NCBI RefSeq assembly: GCF_000686125.1
Contig: NZ_JMMA01000002.1
Coordinates: 1,674,001 to 1,738,000, forward strand
Reading direction: 5' to 3'
DNA: 64,000 bases
Origin: Ruminococcus sp. NK3A76
Lineage (GTDB): Bacteria > Bacillota > Clostridia > Oscillospirales > Ruminococcaceae
The position numbers and the translations under genes were made by a program. This document shows, piece by piece, positions 1 to 9,447 of this stretch; the stretch's first letter is position 1, and every line of letters begins with the position of its first letter. The notes below the pieces were generated by a model. It made no database searches, was not told the DNA's origin, and was given only the letters and a program-made list of their open reading frames with translations.

Positions 1-456
1 CTGGTTGTGATATTCGTTCCGCTTGTAGTATTCCGCTGCGAGTTCACAAGTGAGATAGGCCTTGCAATGCTCAACTCACTTGCGTTCACTGTATTCTGCG
101 GAGCGATAGTGCTCTTTATCTCAAATCTTGTTGACTCAGAAAAGCTCGTTTCACTCATAGGAAACATCGTATCCCTCGGCATGAGCTTCCTCTGCGGCGT
201 GTTCGTTCCTCTTGAATTCTTAGGCGATGGTGTCAAGAAGGTGGCAGTATTCCTGCCGGCATACTGGTACGAGGTACTCAACAGCGCTATTGCCGGCACT
301 GACAGCCAGGTATACTCAGACTCACTTATGAAAAAGTGCATACTCATACAGCTTGCATTTGCAGCAGCACTCGTTGTTGCAACGCTTGCAGTAATGAAGG
401 CAAGACAGGCCAAAGTCGGCGAGAGCGCTTCTAAGGCAGAGCCGCAGGCAGCATAA
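1..456 (+). CDS. ABC-2 type transporter permease, C-terminal part
   Basis: The reading frame is open from the first base, so the start lies before the window and only the last 151 codons are seen. The fragment has at least four hydrophobic segments (around residues 3-10, 24-40, 52-72 and 110-128) and a short charged tail ending in AEPQAA. The pattern of a segment with FxGVFVPLEFLG followed by an LPAYW motif is typical of the C-terminal half of ABC-2 family permeases, where a loop of this kind sits between the last membrane helices. The partner ATPase is expected upstream, outside the window. A strong hairpin follows the stop codon. The family call is fairly safe; the substrate cannot be told. 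Confidence 0.7.
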   Translation: MVVIFVPLVVFRCEFTSEIGLAMLNSLAFTVFCGAIVLFISNLVDSEKLVSLIGNIVSLGMSFLCGVFVPLEFLGDGVKKVAVFLPAYWYEVLNSAIAGTDSQVYSDSLMKKCILIQLAFAAALVVATLAVMKARQAKVGESASKAEPQAA

Positions 457-475
457 AGCAATATGACAGTAACAT

Positions 476-510
476 ACCCCCGGAAACTGAGTTTTCCGGG
501 GGTGTTTGCT
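476..510 (+). terminator. Rho-independent terminator after the ABC permease
   Basis: An 11-bp perfect stem (476-486 with 493-503, ACCCCCGGAAA arm) with a six-base loop lies 20 bases after the stop codon and is followed by the T-rich TGTTTGCTTATT. It sits between convergent genes and may also stop transcription coming from the minus strand, though there is no T-run on that side. Confidence 0.75.
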
Positions 511-520
511 TATTATCGGC

Positions 521-1465
521 TTACAGGAACATAAGCATTTTTTCCTTATCACAGAGCGCTGCAAAAAAGAAGACTGAGTACCTTGTGATATAGACAGCGG
601 CGGCAGTCATTGAGAAGATAACACCGGCGCTGACCACGATATACCTCCTGACCGAGCGCACCATAGCAGCGGCTATGATAAATACACCAAAGCATATTAC
701 ACAGCATATCAGCCCTCGAAGAAACAGCATGAATATTACCTGCGCAACTGTGGCATTCATGTGGATAATATGGCCAGTACTTGCAAAAGGAGCGGTCATG
801 TAACCACTCTGAAAGCTGCCGGAGATCATCATATCGGCAGCAAAGCTGAGTGTATAAAGAGTAAGTATAAGCACGAGCTGTGATGTAAAGTGCGTTATGT
901 GATATCTGCGCCTGTTTTTAGAGATACTTATCTGCCGGTCGATGCCCTTTTCATAGCCGTCTGCGTTGAGTGAGCCGACAAGGAGCATTACCCACACAGG
1001 GCTTATATCGTATGCTAAAAGCCGCATGAGCTTTATAAATGCATCTGTGTCGATAACTGTGGGCGTTTCAAGCGAGGCGTAGGCTTCTCTCTCAGTCAGC
1101 AGGTCATCAGGCACGAGCTGGTCGGTAAGGCCACGACCGCTCCTTGCATAGTCGGTTATCCCCTTGCTGCGGTAGCACCCACGCAGGAGCGAGGAATAGC
1201 GGCCCACTGCTTCGAGCTTATAGGGCGTGTCGGCTGACTGCGTCTTCTCATTTATAAAAACCAGACGTTCATCGAGCGTCATATCTTTTGAATCATCTAA
1301 AAGCAGGTTAAAGTATTCATGCGCCTGCTCTGAGAGATAAGGGCTGTATGTTTCTCTGCTCTGGACATACAGGCACACAGCCTTTGACAGTGCTATCATC
1401 AGCAGCACTGTGATCAAAAGCCAAGTGTGCTTTATGAATATGCGGTAAAGCTCAAATCCTGTCAT
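521..1465 (-). CDS. membrane protein, probable ABC transporter permease subunit (second of pair)
   Basis: A 314-aa protein with an N-terminal membrane helix (residues about 14-32), a long soluble section (about 33-145) and about five further helices to the C terminus. This one-helix, large extracytoplasmic loop, several-helix layout is that of ABC-2 type permeases. It is the last gene of a six-gene operon and its ATG overlaps the stop codon of the preceding permease gene (TGATG), so translation is probably coupled. With the preceding 402-aa gene it would make the two membrane halves driven by the ATPase at 2670-3536. The cargo is unknown; related operons in Firmicutes are often linked to envelope stress or peptide export, but nothing in this sequence decides that. 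Confidence 0.6.
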   Translation of the reverse strand: MTGFELYRIFIKHTWLLITVLLMIALSKAVCLYVQSRETYSPYLSEQAHEYFNLLLDDSKDMTLDERLVFINEKTQSADTPYKLEAVGRYSSLLRGCYRSKGITDYARSGRGLTDQLVPDDLLTEREAYASLETPTVIDTDAFIKLMRLLAYDISPVWVMLLVGSLNADGYEKGIDRQISISKNRRRYHITHFTSQLVLILTLYTLSFAADMMISGSFQSGYMTAPFASTGHIIHMNATVAQVIFMLFLRGLICCVICFGVFIIAAAMVRSVRRYIVVSAGVIFSMTAAAVYITRYSVFFFAALCDKEKMLMFL

Positions 1466-2673
1466 CAGAACTCCCTCCTGAGCGACTGTGCATACAGCGT
1501 AATATGCAAGATAACTGACACAAACAACGCCGAGACGATATAAAGGTATACGAACGGGTAAGGTGTATCAGCTATGCGTATATACCCCTCGCCGCTAAGC
1601 AAAAATGATACCCGACAGCTTGCAAATGCTGCGATATCGCTCTCAGCCGACATAAGCCCGGACATGAGTACAGGCACGCCAAGGCAGACAAGCCCTGCGA
1701 TGATATTCCTGCGGCAAAGAAATGAAAGCAGCATTACAGCAGGGCACAGCATCAGCACACACAGCAGCTTAAGCATCAGCGCACAAACACAGAAGCCGCC
1801 GAAGCTGAGTGGATATGACGACAGTGCATAGCCCTTTAGATACTGCACAGGCATATCCAGACAGGCAGCACCGCCGGTGAAATACATAACTGCAAAAAGC
1901 GAAAGATAATAAACAGCCGCACACACAAGGCATATCACACTATATGCGAGCATCCGGCATAGAATAAAACGCCCTGCACCTGACTTTGTGACAGCAAATG
2001 CCGCAAGCCGCCTGCTCTGCCGCTCGCCGCTGAATGATGAAAACAGCAGCAGGAACACCAGTGCAAAAATGAGCTTATCCTGCTCTGCGTATTCGGTAAA
2101 GGCGTTGGCTGCCCTTGTGTCGTATAGCTTATCAGCCTTGGCCTGCTTATCGAGCACCTTGTTATAATCCTGCGTCAGCACACCTGAGAGCGCAAGCGAA
2201 TAATCGTCTGTGACTCCCCTTTTGGCATTGCGTGAAAAGCCTGACAGGCGCTCGTTTATAAGCCTTTCGCTGTCTGCACTGTCAGATAGAGAAACCTGCA
2301 TGAAAGCATACATCTCACGTTTGTCGGCTGTGCTGTTTTCACCGCCCTTTTGCGCTGCCCTTACTGCCTTGCCGGCAAGCCCGTCTGGAAGAACAACAGG
2401 CGGCTCGCCGTATTTCTGGCGTGAGTTGATATAATCATTTATGTCCTTTGCAAGCTCATCGCTCTCGGTCTGAAACTGCGCTGTATTTTCTGCGGCAACT
2501 GAGTAGGCGGTGTCATTATCAAGCTGTGAGAACACTTCTTTATATTCGTCATCAAAAACATACCCCTTATAAGCTGCAAAGCACAATAGAACAGCCGAGA
2601 CGGCACTCACGATAAGTGTGATAAGCAGTGCTGGCCTTAATAGCTTCAAAAGCATAAACCCAAACTCTCTCAT
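1465..2673 (-). CDS. ABC-2 type transporter permease (first of pair)
   Basis: A 402-aa membrane protein: one N-terminal helix (residues about 12-34), a soluble loop of about 165 residues (35-200) and then about six hydrophobic segments up to the C terminus. The layout matches ABC-2 type permeases with a large extracytoplasmic domain. The start ATG overlaps the stop of the ATPase gene (ATATGA context), and its own stop overlaps the next gene, so ATPase and both permeases are made from one coupled message. It is most probably one membrane half of a transporter with the product of 521-1465. No motif identifies the substrate. Confidence 0.65.
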   Translation of the reverse strand: MREFGFMLLKLLRPALLITLIVSAVSAVLLCFAAYKGYVFDDEYKEVFSQLDNDTAYSVAAENTAQFQTESDELAKDINDYINSRQKYGEPPVVLPDGLAGKAVRAAQKGGENSTADKREMYAFMQVSLSDSADSERLINERLSGFSRNAKRGVTDDYSLALSGVLTQDYNKVLDKQAKADKLYDTRAANAFTEYAEQDKLIFALVFLLLFSSFSGERQSRRLAAFAVTKSGAGRFILCRMLAYSVICLVCAAVYYLSLFAVMYFTGGAACLDMPVQYLKGYALSSYPLSFGGFCVCALMLKLLCVLMLCPAVMLLSFLCRRNIIAGLVCLGVPVLMSGLMSAESDIAAFASCRVSFLLSGEGYIRIADTPYPFVYLYIVSALFVSVILHITLYAQSLRREF

Positions 2674-3536
2674 ATCTCTTTGCCCCCTAACAGGCTGCTG
2701 TCAAGCTGGCCGCAGAAATACAGATCATTCATTGTCGGCTCACATAGTATGGCGTTTTGCGTGGGTCTTTGCTTTGATATCGTCTTGCACCGGGTATCTT
2801 CATAATACAGCCTTTCGAGCGGCAGCTCCCCCATTTCCTCCTCGGGTATCTCCCACACAAGGCCTTTTATCTTACTGTACAGATTTTTGGGCTCATCATT
2901 TGCTATCACCGAGCCCTTGTTGAGTATTATCAGCTCGTCGGTTATCGTGTCGATATCAGAGACTATGTGTGTCGAGATGATTATTATGCAGCGCTTTTTC
3001 AGGCTGACCATTATGCGCTTGAACTGCTCACGCTCAAACGGGTCAAGTCCTGCTGAGGGCTCGTCAAATATCAGTATCTCAGGGCTGCCGAGGATAGTCT
3101 GCGCAATGGCGAGCCGCTGTTTCATGCCGCCTGAGAATGACTTTATCTTGTCGTTTATGCTGTCTTTTAGGTTAACAAGAGAGAGTACACGCTCTATCTC
3201 AGAGGGTATGCCTGCATTGTCGATGCCTTTTAGTATGCACATGAATTTCAGGAACTCATAGGCAGTATAGCCCGGGTAAAACGGCTGCGACTGGAACTGA
3301 AAGCTGAGCCTTTCACGGTAGCGCTCGCCCATTCTGAACACGTCCTCGCCGTTATACAGTACCTCGCCGCCCGTGCGCTTTATCACGCCGGATATGCAGT
3401 TCATGATAGTTGTCTTGCCTGCCCCGTTCGGGCCTAAGAGAGCGTTTATCCCCGTCTTGAAGGTGCAGCTTATTCCATTTAGTGCCTGCTTTTTGCCGTA
3501 GCGCTTTGACAGGTCTTTTACCTCCAGGCTGCTCAT
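2670..3536 (-). CDS. ABC transporter ATP-binding protein
   Basis: A 288-aa nucleotide-binding subunit. Walker A is GPNGAGKT (near residue 35), the Q-loop lies near FQFQSQPFYPG, the ABC signature is SGGMKQRLA and Walker B with the catalytic Glu is LIFDEPSAGLDP; the switch His is in ISTHIV. The last 80 residues after the ATPase core are divergent, as in ATPases of the drug/antibiotic exporter group (DRA/CcmA-like). The ATG overlaps the stop of the upstream gene (ATGA) and has a GGAGGTGG ribosome site. It should energise the two permeases that follow. The operon starts with an ECF sigma factor, so the transporter is likely made in response to a signal read by that regulatory pair. Confidence 0.9.
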   Translation of the reverse strand: MSSLEVKDLSKRYGKKQALNGISCTFKTGINALLGPNGAGKTTIMNCISGVIKRTGGEVLYNGEDVFRMGERYRERLSFQFQSQPFYPGYTAYEFLKFMCILKGIDNAGIPSEIERVLSLVNLKDSINDKIKSFSGGMKQRLAIAQTILGSPEILIFDEPSAGLDPFEREQFKRIMVSLKKRCIIIISTHIVSDIDTITDELIILNKGSVIANDEPKNLYSKIKGLVWEIPEEEMGELPLERLYYEDTRCKTISKQRPTQNAILCEPTMNDLYFCGQLDSSLLGGKEI

Positions 3537-4759
3537 GATACCACCTCCGGCATTCCGTCTTTCATCTTTTCAAATGCATCATAATCCCACTCGCCGCTTT
3601 GCATCAGCATATTGATATGCAGCTGTTTGTCAACAGTATAGACCTTTGTGTCCATATTCTGATCATATGTGATAATGACAAAAAACTCATCATTTCCCGG
3701 GAAAGTGCTAATGCTGTATATATACTCAAACCAGTATTTTTTTCCCTCGTTTAACTCCTCGTCGCCTGTTATCCTTACGGGAGTATTTATTTCATCAAGG
3801 TAATACAACACATAGCACCAGAACCCGTCAGGCTTCTGCTCACGGACAAGTATAATCATTCTGCCGTCAAAAACTGTGTAGTAGTAGATACGCTTCTCTC
3901 CGTCAAAGCCTGCTATATGCTCACTTTGCTTGCTGTTTATGTCATAGCAGCAGAGGTCATAGTCTTCGTCTGTGTAGTATATGCTGTCACCTGTTGGCAT
4001 AAACATCACACCGTTGTTGTCTGATATCTGACTACCGACGGTAAGCCCTGTATCAGTTAGCTTGTCAGGCTCCTCCCTCGGGGCATAATAAAGCTGCTCT
4101 GTATCGCTTTGTGAATTATAGCGTGTGATGTACAGCCGCTGTTTATCAATGTAGTACCAGTCAGCCTGAACGATGAGTGAAGGCTTTTCCCCCTCATGCA
4201 TGGAATACAGATACGACTCCTGTGGGGTGAAGTGAGCCTTTTCATATCCGTCTCGCTCGTTAAAGAATATCTCACCGTCAAGTGAAAGCGACATACATCT
4301 TATCTCACGGCCGTCATCTGCTGTATAGAGCGTTGTCATCTCATGTGTATTATAGTCTATCCTGATTATGTGATAGCGTGTTATGCCTTCATCAAACATA
4401 CTGGCACCGGCGATGTATTCAATATACACAGCATATATAAAACCACCGTAGGGTGATATGCATCTCAGCCTGTCACCGAGCTCTGAGATATCTGTACATA
4501 CACCGCTCTGAGTGTCGCACTCAATAAGCTGCTCTCTGCCGCACAGATAAAAAAGTCCGTTTGAAAAAGCATTACTGATGTCATTCTCTGAAAACAGCCC
4601 AACGGCTGACCTCATAAGATACCCGTCCTCGCTGTTTAATGCGGCCGCCGGCTCTGTGTCAGTTTCAGGGACGTTTGCCTTTGCTATAGACCATGTTACA
4701 GCAAACACCGCAAATGACATCACTGCGGCTATAAGATACAGCAGAAAAATCTTTTTCAT
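3533..4759 (-). CDS. membrane-anchored protein with DUF5050-like / beta-propeller-like repeats
   Basis: A 408-aa protein with an N-terminal hydrophobic anchor (MKKIFLLYLIAAVMSF...) and a long extracytoplasmic part made of repeated short strands in which phrases such as YYTDEDYDLCCYD, IYYTVFDGRMI and LYYAPREEPDKL recur at regular spacing. This recalls DUF5050/TolB-like propeller proteins of Gram-positive bacteria. I chose ATG at 4759, six bases after GGAAGTG and just after the stop of the previous gene, rather than a TTG 15 bases upstream. It lies between an anti-sigma-like gene and an ABC ATPase, in one coupled operon, so a role as an outside sensor or accessory to the transporter is reasonable but is only inferred. 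Confidence 0.5.
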   Translation of the reverse strand: MKKIFLLYLIAAVMSFAVFAVTWSIAKANVPETDTEPAAALNSEDGYLMRSAVGLFSENDISNAFSNGLFYLCGREQLIECDTQSGVCTDISELGDRLRCISPYGGFIYAVYIEYIAGASMFDEGITRYHIIRIDYNTHEMTTLYTADDGREIRCMSLSLDGEIFFNERDGYEKAHFTPQESYLYSMHEGEKPSLIVQADWYYIDKQRLYITRYNSQSDTEQLYYAPREEPDKLTDTGLTVGSQISDNNGVMFMPTGDSIYYTDEDYDLCCYDINSKQSEHIAGFDGEKRIYYYTVFDGRMIILVREQKPDGFWCYVLYYLDEINTPVRITGDEELNEGKKYWFEYIYSISTFPGNDEFFVIITYDQNMDTKVYTVDKQLHINMLMQSGEWDYDAFEKMKDGMPEVVS

Positions 4760-4760
4760 A

Positions 4761-5498
4761 TCATTCACTTCCAAAGACTATTTTTATGCCGCAAAGTGTG
4801 CCGGATTTTTCGTCAGGTTCAAAGAATACTCCCTCTATGACCTCACCGCCGTCACCACGCCTGATAAGCGCAGCTGAGCCTTTCCTGTATGCATCAACAG
4901 GCCATTCATTCTTAAAGCCGTATGACCTGTAATAGTCCTCGACGATAGAGCCGTATTCATCACCCACGCTTAAATCCATAATGCTTATCAGATCGGAGGC
5001 TTTATAGGCGCTGCACACATAAAGTGTCGTCACCCTGCTGTCTGCGTCTGCGCTCTTGGCTGTTGCCTTGAAGCAGATATCTTTTGTGCCTTTTTTGCAG
5101 AAAACGACTGCCGTTTCACCGTCTGCCTGCTGAGTATTGTATATATCGGCATACTCGCAGAGCGCCCCTATCGTAAGTGGAAGCGATATGGGCTTGCCGT
5201 CTATCCTGAGAGTTGATACAGCTTTGTCAAATCTGTTTTTATGGACAGTTTCGTTAGTCTGTATCTGCACATCTGCCACTGATGAGCTGTCTGTCTTGTT
5301 AAGCGCCGATATACCGAGAAATACCGCTGAGAACACTATCACCAATACCGCTGCAGCGCTTACAAATGAAAGTCTCGGCTTTACTCTTGCGCCTGACCTT
5401 GCAGTCTTAAAGCTCTCAGGCGGAAGATCAAGTATATCAGCGCTGTGATACGTCCTTACCGCCAGACGGATAAGCTGTTCTGCCCTTTTGTCTGTCAT
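4761..5498 (-). CDS. anti-sigma-like single-pass membrane protein
   Basis: A 245-aa protein with a cytoplasmic N terminus of about 50 residues, one membrane helix (LSFVSAAAVLVIVFSAVFLG) and an extracytoplasmic C-terminal domain. It directly follows an ECF sigma gene; the ATG used here overlaps its stop (TGATG) and stands eight bases from GGAGG. That position and topology are what is expected for a membrane anti-sigma factor that holds the sigma factor and senses something outside the cell. There is no recognisable zinc-binding HxxxCxxC motif in the N-terminal part, so it is not a classic ZAS anti-sigma. The call rests on context and topology. Confidence 0.5.
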   Translation of the reverse strand: MTDKRAEQLIRLAVRTYHSADILDLPPESFKTARSGARVKPRLSFVSAAAVLVIVFSAVFLGISALNKTDSSSVADVQIQTNETVHKNRFDKAVSTLRIDGKPISLPLTIGALCEYADIYNTQQADGETAVVFCKKGTKDICFKATAKSADADSRVTTLYVCSAYKASDLISIMDLSVGDEYGSIVEDYYRSYGFKNEWPVDAYRKGSAALIRRGDGGEVIEGVFFEPDEKSGTLCGIKIVFGSE

Positions 5499-5989
5499 CA
5501 CTTTTCCTCCTTTTCAAGATAGCGGCGTATATCTGCTATCGCCTTGTAATACTGCGCCTTGACTGCCCCCTCACGCTTGCTAAGAGCCTGCGCTATCTGT
5601 GCAAAGCTCATATCAAGGCTGTGGCGCATAAAGAATATCTTCTGCACAAATGCGCTTTTTGTAAGCAGCCGTTTGTTTATCTTAAGCAGCAGCTCACGGT
5701 CATTGTCATCTGTTGTCTTATCATTCAGGTCAGGCTCTGATGCGGCGAGTGACCTGTGCCTTCTGGCAAGGAGATAATACTTTATCATAACCCTCTTGGC
5801 TATAGACAGCACAAGTGCATTCGGGCTTTTTATCTCATCGCTTCCGTGCCTTAGAGTATACTCATAAACGGCTATATATGTATCCTGAAAAATATCATCT
5901 ATATCGCCTATACTCCTGCAATGTATACAGATGTATCGGTATATATCATTCTTTGTGTTCTGGTATATGCTTTCAAAGTCTGCGCTCAA
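5498..5989 (-). CDS. ECF-type RNA polymerase sigma factor
   Basis: A 163-aa sigma-70 family protein of ECF length. Region 2 covers residues about 8-75 (FESIYQNTKNDIYRYI..., DIFQDTYIAVYEY) and region 4 residues about 105-158, with the helix-turn-helix FAQIAQALSKREGAVKAQYY. The start is TTG at 5989, seven bases from AAAGGAGGG. It heads an operon of six overlapping genes (anti-sigma-like protein, membrane sensor-like protein, ABC ATPase, two permeases). By analogy with other ECF loci it probably controls its own operon. Upstream (6028-6052 on the minus strand) there is no good TTGACA/TATAAT promoter; an AACTTT element about 6047-6052 could be an ECF -35, but I could not settle the -10. Confidence 0.85.
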   Translation of the reverse strand: MSADFESIYQNTKNDIYRYICIHCRSIGDIDDIFQDTYIAVYEYTLRHGSDEIKSPNALVLSIAKRVMIKYYLLARRHRSLAASEPDLNDKTTDDNDRELLLKINKRLLTKSAFVQKIFFMRHSLDMSFAQIAQALSKREGAVKAQYYKAIADIRRYLEKEEK

Positions 5990-6089
5990 AGCCTTCCCTC
6001 CTTTCCGGGAGATATCTTCTGAATATATTGTACAGCTTACAGACCCAAAGTTATTACGCTTATATTAACATTTTATAAACATTTCAAGC

Positions 6090-6126
6090 AAAAAAACAGC
6101 CTTACACACAGGTGCATAAGGCTGTT
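6090..6126 (-). terminator. Rho-independent terminator after clpB
   Basis: On the minus strand, a perfect 10-bp stem (AACAGCCTTA at 6117-6126 with 6095-6104) with a 12-base loop is followed directly by a run of seven Ts. It lies 30 bases after the clpB stop codon and also isolates clpB from the ECF sigma operon downstream. Confidence 0.85.
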
Positions 6127-6155
6127 ATCACATTAATACTTATTCTGAGCTGATG

Positions 6156-8750
6156 TCATCTGACATAGAGCCCGTTTTCATTTGCATCTACACGCAGTAT
6201 TTTATCTTCGCTGATGTCTGCTGCAATTATCTTTTTAGCTATAAGCGTCTCAACGCCCGACTGGATAAATCTCTTTAACGGTCTTGCGCCGAATGCAGGG
6301 TCAAAGCCGTGGTCGATGATGTATTCCTTTGCCTTGTCAGACACTTCAAGCGACAGCTGCTTGTCAGCAAGTCTTGCTCTTAGGTCTTTGAGCATCAGGT
6401 CAACTATCATAACGATGTTGTCCTTGACAAGCGGCTTGTAGTAAACTATCTCATCGAGCCTGTTTAAAAACTCAGGGCGGAAGTGCTGCTTTAAGAGCGC
6501 ATCTACCTGTGCTCTTGCATCAGCGCTTATCTCGCCGTTTGGCTCAATTCCGTCAAGGATAAACGGCGAGCCGAGGTTAGAAGTCATGATTATGACAGTG
6601 TTTTTGAAATCGACCGTCCTGCCCTGCGAATCGGTTATACGTCCGTCGTCGAGCACCTGAAGGAGAATATTGAAAACATCAGGGTGCGCCTTCTCCACCT
6701 CGTCAAGCAGTATGACGCTGTAGGGCTTTCTTCTGACAGCTTCTGTGAGCTGGCCGCCCTCTTCGTAGCCGACATATCCGGGAGGTGCGCCTATAAGCCT
6801 GCTGACTGAGAACTTCTCCATATACTCCGACATATCAATACGCACCATGTTCTTCTCGTCGTCAAACAGCGCCTCAGCAAGAGCCTTTGCAAGCTCTGTC
6901 TTGCCGACACCTGTAGGCCCGAGAAACAGGAACGAACCTATCGGCTTGTTGGGGTTAGCAATACCTGCACGGGACCTGAGTATAGCCTCGCTGACCTTTG
7001 TTACCGCCTCGTTTTGACCTATTACACGCTGATGAAGAATACCTTCAAGCCCCAAGAGCTTTTCTCTCTCGCCCTCCATGAGCTTTGATACGGGTATGCC
7101 TGTCCAGCGTGAAACTATACGGCTTATCTCCTCCTCTGTCACCTTGTCGTGGAGCAGAGTGTCGTCTGTCTTGTTTTCTGCCTGCGCTTCAAGCTCTGAA
7201 AGCTGTGCCTTAAGCTGCGGCAGCTTGCCGTATTTGAGCTCGGCAGCCTTATCAAGGTCATACGAGCGCTCTGCAAGCTCTATCTGCGAACCTACGGCTT
7301 CTATCTCCTCTCTTATCTTTTGCAGCCTGCCGATAGAGTTTTTCTCGTTATCCCACTTTGCCTTCATTGAAGCGAATTTCTCTCTGTACTGTGCAAGCTC
7401 CTTCTGCACCTCGGCAAGATGCTCCTGAGAGATCTTGTCTGTCTCCTTTTTAAGTGCGGCTTCTTCTATCTCGTGCTGCATTATCTTTCGTGAGATATCA
7501 TCAAGCTCAGAGGGCATAGAATCCATCTCTGTCTTTATAAGTGCGCAGGCCTCATCGACAAGGTCAATCGCCTTATCGGGAAGGAAACGGTCGGTTATAT
7601 ACCTGTTTGAAAGGGTCGCAGCTGCGATGAGCGCCGAGTCGTGTATCTTGACGCCGTGGAAGACCTCATATCTCTCTTTAAGGCCACGCAGGATTGATAT
7701 GGTATCCTCGACTGTCGGCTCGTTTACCATTACCGGCTGGAAGCGTCGTTCCAGGGCTGCATCTTTTTCGATGTATTCACGGTATTCATCAAGGGTGGTC
7801 GCACCTATGCAGTGCAGCTCACCACGGGCAAGCATAGGCTTTAGCAGGTTGCCTGCGTCCATTGCACCGTCGGTCTTGCCTGCGCCGACTATGGTATGCA
7901 GCTCGTCGATAAAGAGGATTATCTTGCCCTCACTCTTTTTGACCTCCTGCAAAACAGCCTTAAGTCTCTCCTCAAATTCGCCCCTGTACTTAGCTCCTGC
8001 GATAAGCGAGCCCATATCGAGCGAGAAAAGCGTTCTGTCCTTAAGATTAGAAGGCACATCGCCCTTGACTATACGCATAGCAAGCCCCTCGGCTATCGCT
8101 GTCTTACCAACACCCGGCTCACCTATCAGAACAGGGTTATTCTTGGTCTTACGGGAGAGGATACGCACAGCATTTCTTATCTCCGTCTCACGGCCTATCA
8201 CAGGGTCGAGCTTGTTCTTGCGTGCAAGGTCAGTTAAGTCCTGGCCGTATTTTTTGAGCACGTCATAGGTATCCTCAGGGTTCTGCGAGGTGACACGGGA
8301 GTTGCCACGAACTGTCTGCAAGGCCTTTAAAAACTCCGCCTTGTTGATATTAAACGCCGTGAGGAACTTCTGTGTGTCGCTGTCGGCTTCGTTTAAAAGC
8401 CCCAAAAACAGATGCTCTACAGACACATACTCGTCCTTCATCTGCTCGGCTGTCTTTTCGGCGTTGGTGAGTGCCTTTTCACACTCGCTTGATACATACA
8501 CGCTGTCAGCCGGGCGTGAGCCGCCGTACACCTTGGGCATATTGTTCAGCTGAGTGTAGAGATACTGCTTTGCAGCGGTGGGGTCGATACCCATTTTCTC
8601 AAAGAGCTGCGGGATAAGGCCGCTTTCCTCATTGAGCAGTGCTGTCATAAGATGCAGCTGTGTTATCGAATTGTTCTGATACTCGGTCACGAAGCCCTGT
8701 GCTGCCTGTATAGCCTCGACCGAGCGCTGTGTCATTTTGTTTATGTTCAT
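6156..8750 (-). CDS. clpB: ATP-dependent chaperone ClpB (Hsp100 disaggregase)
   Basis: An 864-aa protein with the full ClpB order: N-terminal Clp repeats (residues about 5-145), AAA+ module 1 with Walker A GEPGVGKT and Walker B LFIDELHT, the coiled-coil M domain (about 400-520, rich in KE), AAA+ module 2 with Walker A GPTGVGKT and Walker [13 protein letters not shown], and the C-terminal D2 small domain. The M domain distinguishes it from ClpC/ClpA. ClpB hexamers thread and refold aggregated protein in the cytoplasm with DnaK. I start at ATG 8750 (MNINKMTQ), nine bases from AAAGG; the ATG nine bases upstream would leave no room for a ribosome site. The gene lies 16 bases after an RHH-protein gene and seems to be cotranscribed with it. 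Confidence 0.97.
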   Translation of the reverse strand: MNINKMTQRSVEAIQAAQGFVTEYQNNSITQLHLMTALLNEESGLIPQLFEKMGIDPTAAKQYLYTQLNNMPKVYGGSRPADSVYVSSECEKALTNAEKTAEQMKDEYVSVEHLFLGLLNEADSDTQKFLTAFNINKAEFLKALQTVRGNSRVTSQNPEDTYDVLKKYGQDLTDLARKNKLDPVIGRETEIRNAVRILSRKTKNNPVLIGEPGVGKTAIAEGLAMRIVKGDVPSNLKDRTLFSLDMGSLIAGAKYRGEFEERLKAVLQEVKKSEGKIILFIDELHTIVGAGKTDGAMDAGNLLKPMLARGELHCIGATTLDEYREYIEKDAALERRFQPVMVNEPTVEDTISILRGLKERYEVFHGVKIHDSALIAAATLSNRYITDRFLPDKAIDLVDEACALIKTEMDSMPSELDDISRKIMQHEIEEAALKKETDKISQEHLAEVQKELAQYREKFASMKAKWDNEKNSIGRLQKIREEIEAVGSQIELAERSYDLDKAAELKYGKLPQLKAQLSELEAQAENKTDDTLLHDKVTEEEISRIVSRWTGIPVSKLMEGEREKLLGLEGILHQRVIGQNEAVTKVSEAILRSRAGIANPNKPIGSFLFLGPTGVGKTELAKALAEALFDDEKNMVRIDMSEYMEKFSVSRLIGAPPGYVGYEEGGQLTEAVRRKPYSVILLDEVEKAHPDVFNILLQVLDDGRITDSQGRTVDFKNTVIIMTSNLGSPFILDGIEPNGEISADARAQVDALLKQHFRPEFLNRLDEIVYYKPLVKDNIVMIVDLMLKDLRARLADKQLSLEVSDKAKEYIIDHGFDPAFGARPLKRFIQSGVETLIAKKIIAADISEDKILRVDANENGLYVR

Positions 8751-8766
8751 ACCTCTCATCCTTTCT

Positions 8767-9417
8767 TTATATTTTATCTATTCCGTTTTTAAGTGCATTG
8801 CTGTATATCTCAGATACCGTATGAGCGGCCGCCTCAGGCATATCAGCGCTTGCAAAATAGCCCTTGAGTGCTGCGTCAAAGGCCTTGACATACTCACCTA
8901 TCAGCTCGCCCAGCTGCTCTGAGCTTATGCTTTTTTCGCCCTTGGGGAAGTATATCTCTCTTACCAGCCTGTCGCTGTCGGCAAAGTATTTGACATCACG
9001 CTTGTTATGCTCTCGCTCGCTGCTTATCCATGCATTATAGAATGACGACAATATCTGCATAAATGCCTGCGACCTTGTGCGGAAGGATATCTTAAGATTG
9101 CCTATATGCTCACCCTCAGGCGTGCGCAGAAGCTCAACACTGTAGCGCACTGTCGGCTTATACTTATATGCGATAGGGCTCCTGAAAGCAAGGGCTGTGT
9201 CTGCCGTCGAGCTGTCCTGTATAAACTGCTCATCAAGCAGGCGGAAGATGTTATCAAAAATATCCTTAATCCTGCGCTCGGGAGTAACGACCGACACACG
9301 CTCGGCGAGAATCTGATTTATAAGATTGCTCCTGTTTGTCCCCAGTCTCAGAGCCATCAGATCGACCGCTGCTACCACCTCATCACTCAGGACTATACTG
9401 TAAACGCTTTTGCTCAT
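8767..9417 (-). CDS. ribbon-helix-helix (CopG/MetJ-like) DNA-binding protein, clpB-linked
   Basis: A 216-aa protein whose first 45 residues read as a ribbon-helix-helix: a strand KSVYSIVLSDE, then helix EVVAAVDLMALRLGTN and helix RSNLINQILAER. The remaining 170 residues are a conserved-looking domain I do not recognise, with SFRTRSQAFMQILSSFYNAW and GELIGEYVKAFDAAL segments. The ATG at 9417 stands eight bases after GAGAGG. The gene is the first of a two-gene operon with clpB, behind an excellent sigma-A promoter flanked by two identical palindromes. RHH proteins often repress their own operon, so this may be the regulator of clpB in this organism, which shows no CIRCE or CtsR box here. That role is inferred. 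Confidence 0.65.
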   Translation of the reverse strand: MSKSVYSIVLSDEVVAAVDLMALRLGTNRSNLINQILAERVSVVTPERRIKDIFDNIFRLLDEQFIQDSSTADTALAFRSPIAYKYKPTVRYSVELLRTPEGEHIGNLKISFRTRSQAFMQILSSFYNAWISSEREHNKRDVKYFADSDRLVREIYFPKGEKSISSEQLGELIGEYVKAFDAALKGYFASADMPEAAAHTVSEIYSNALKNGIDKI

Positions 9418-9447
9418 ACTGTTCACCTCTCATTTCGTGTTCCTTAG

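Noticed and set aside
7435-8268. Long open frame on the plus strand inside clpB
   Set aside because: It lies fully opposite the conserved ClpB AAA+ domains, has no ribosome site, and its Ser/Arg-rich translation is typical of an antisense shadow.
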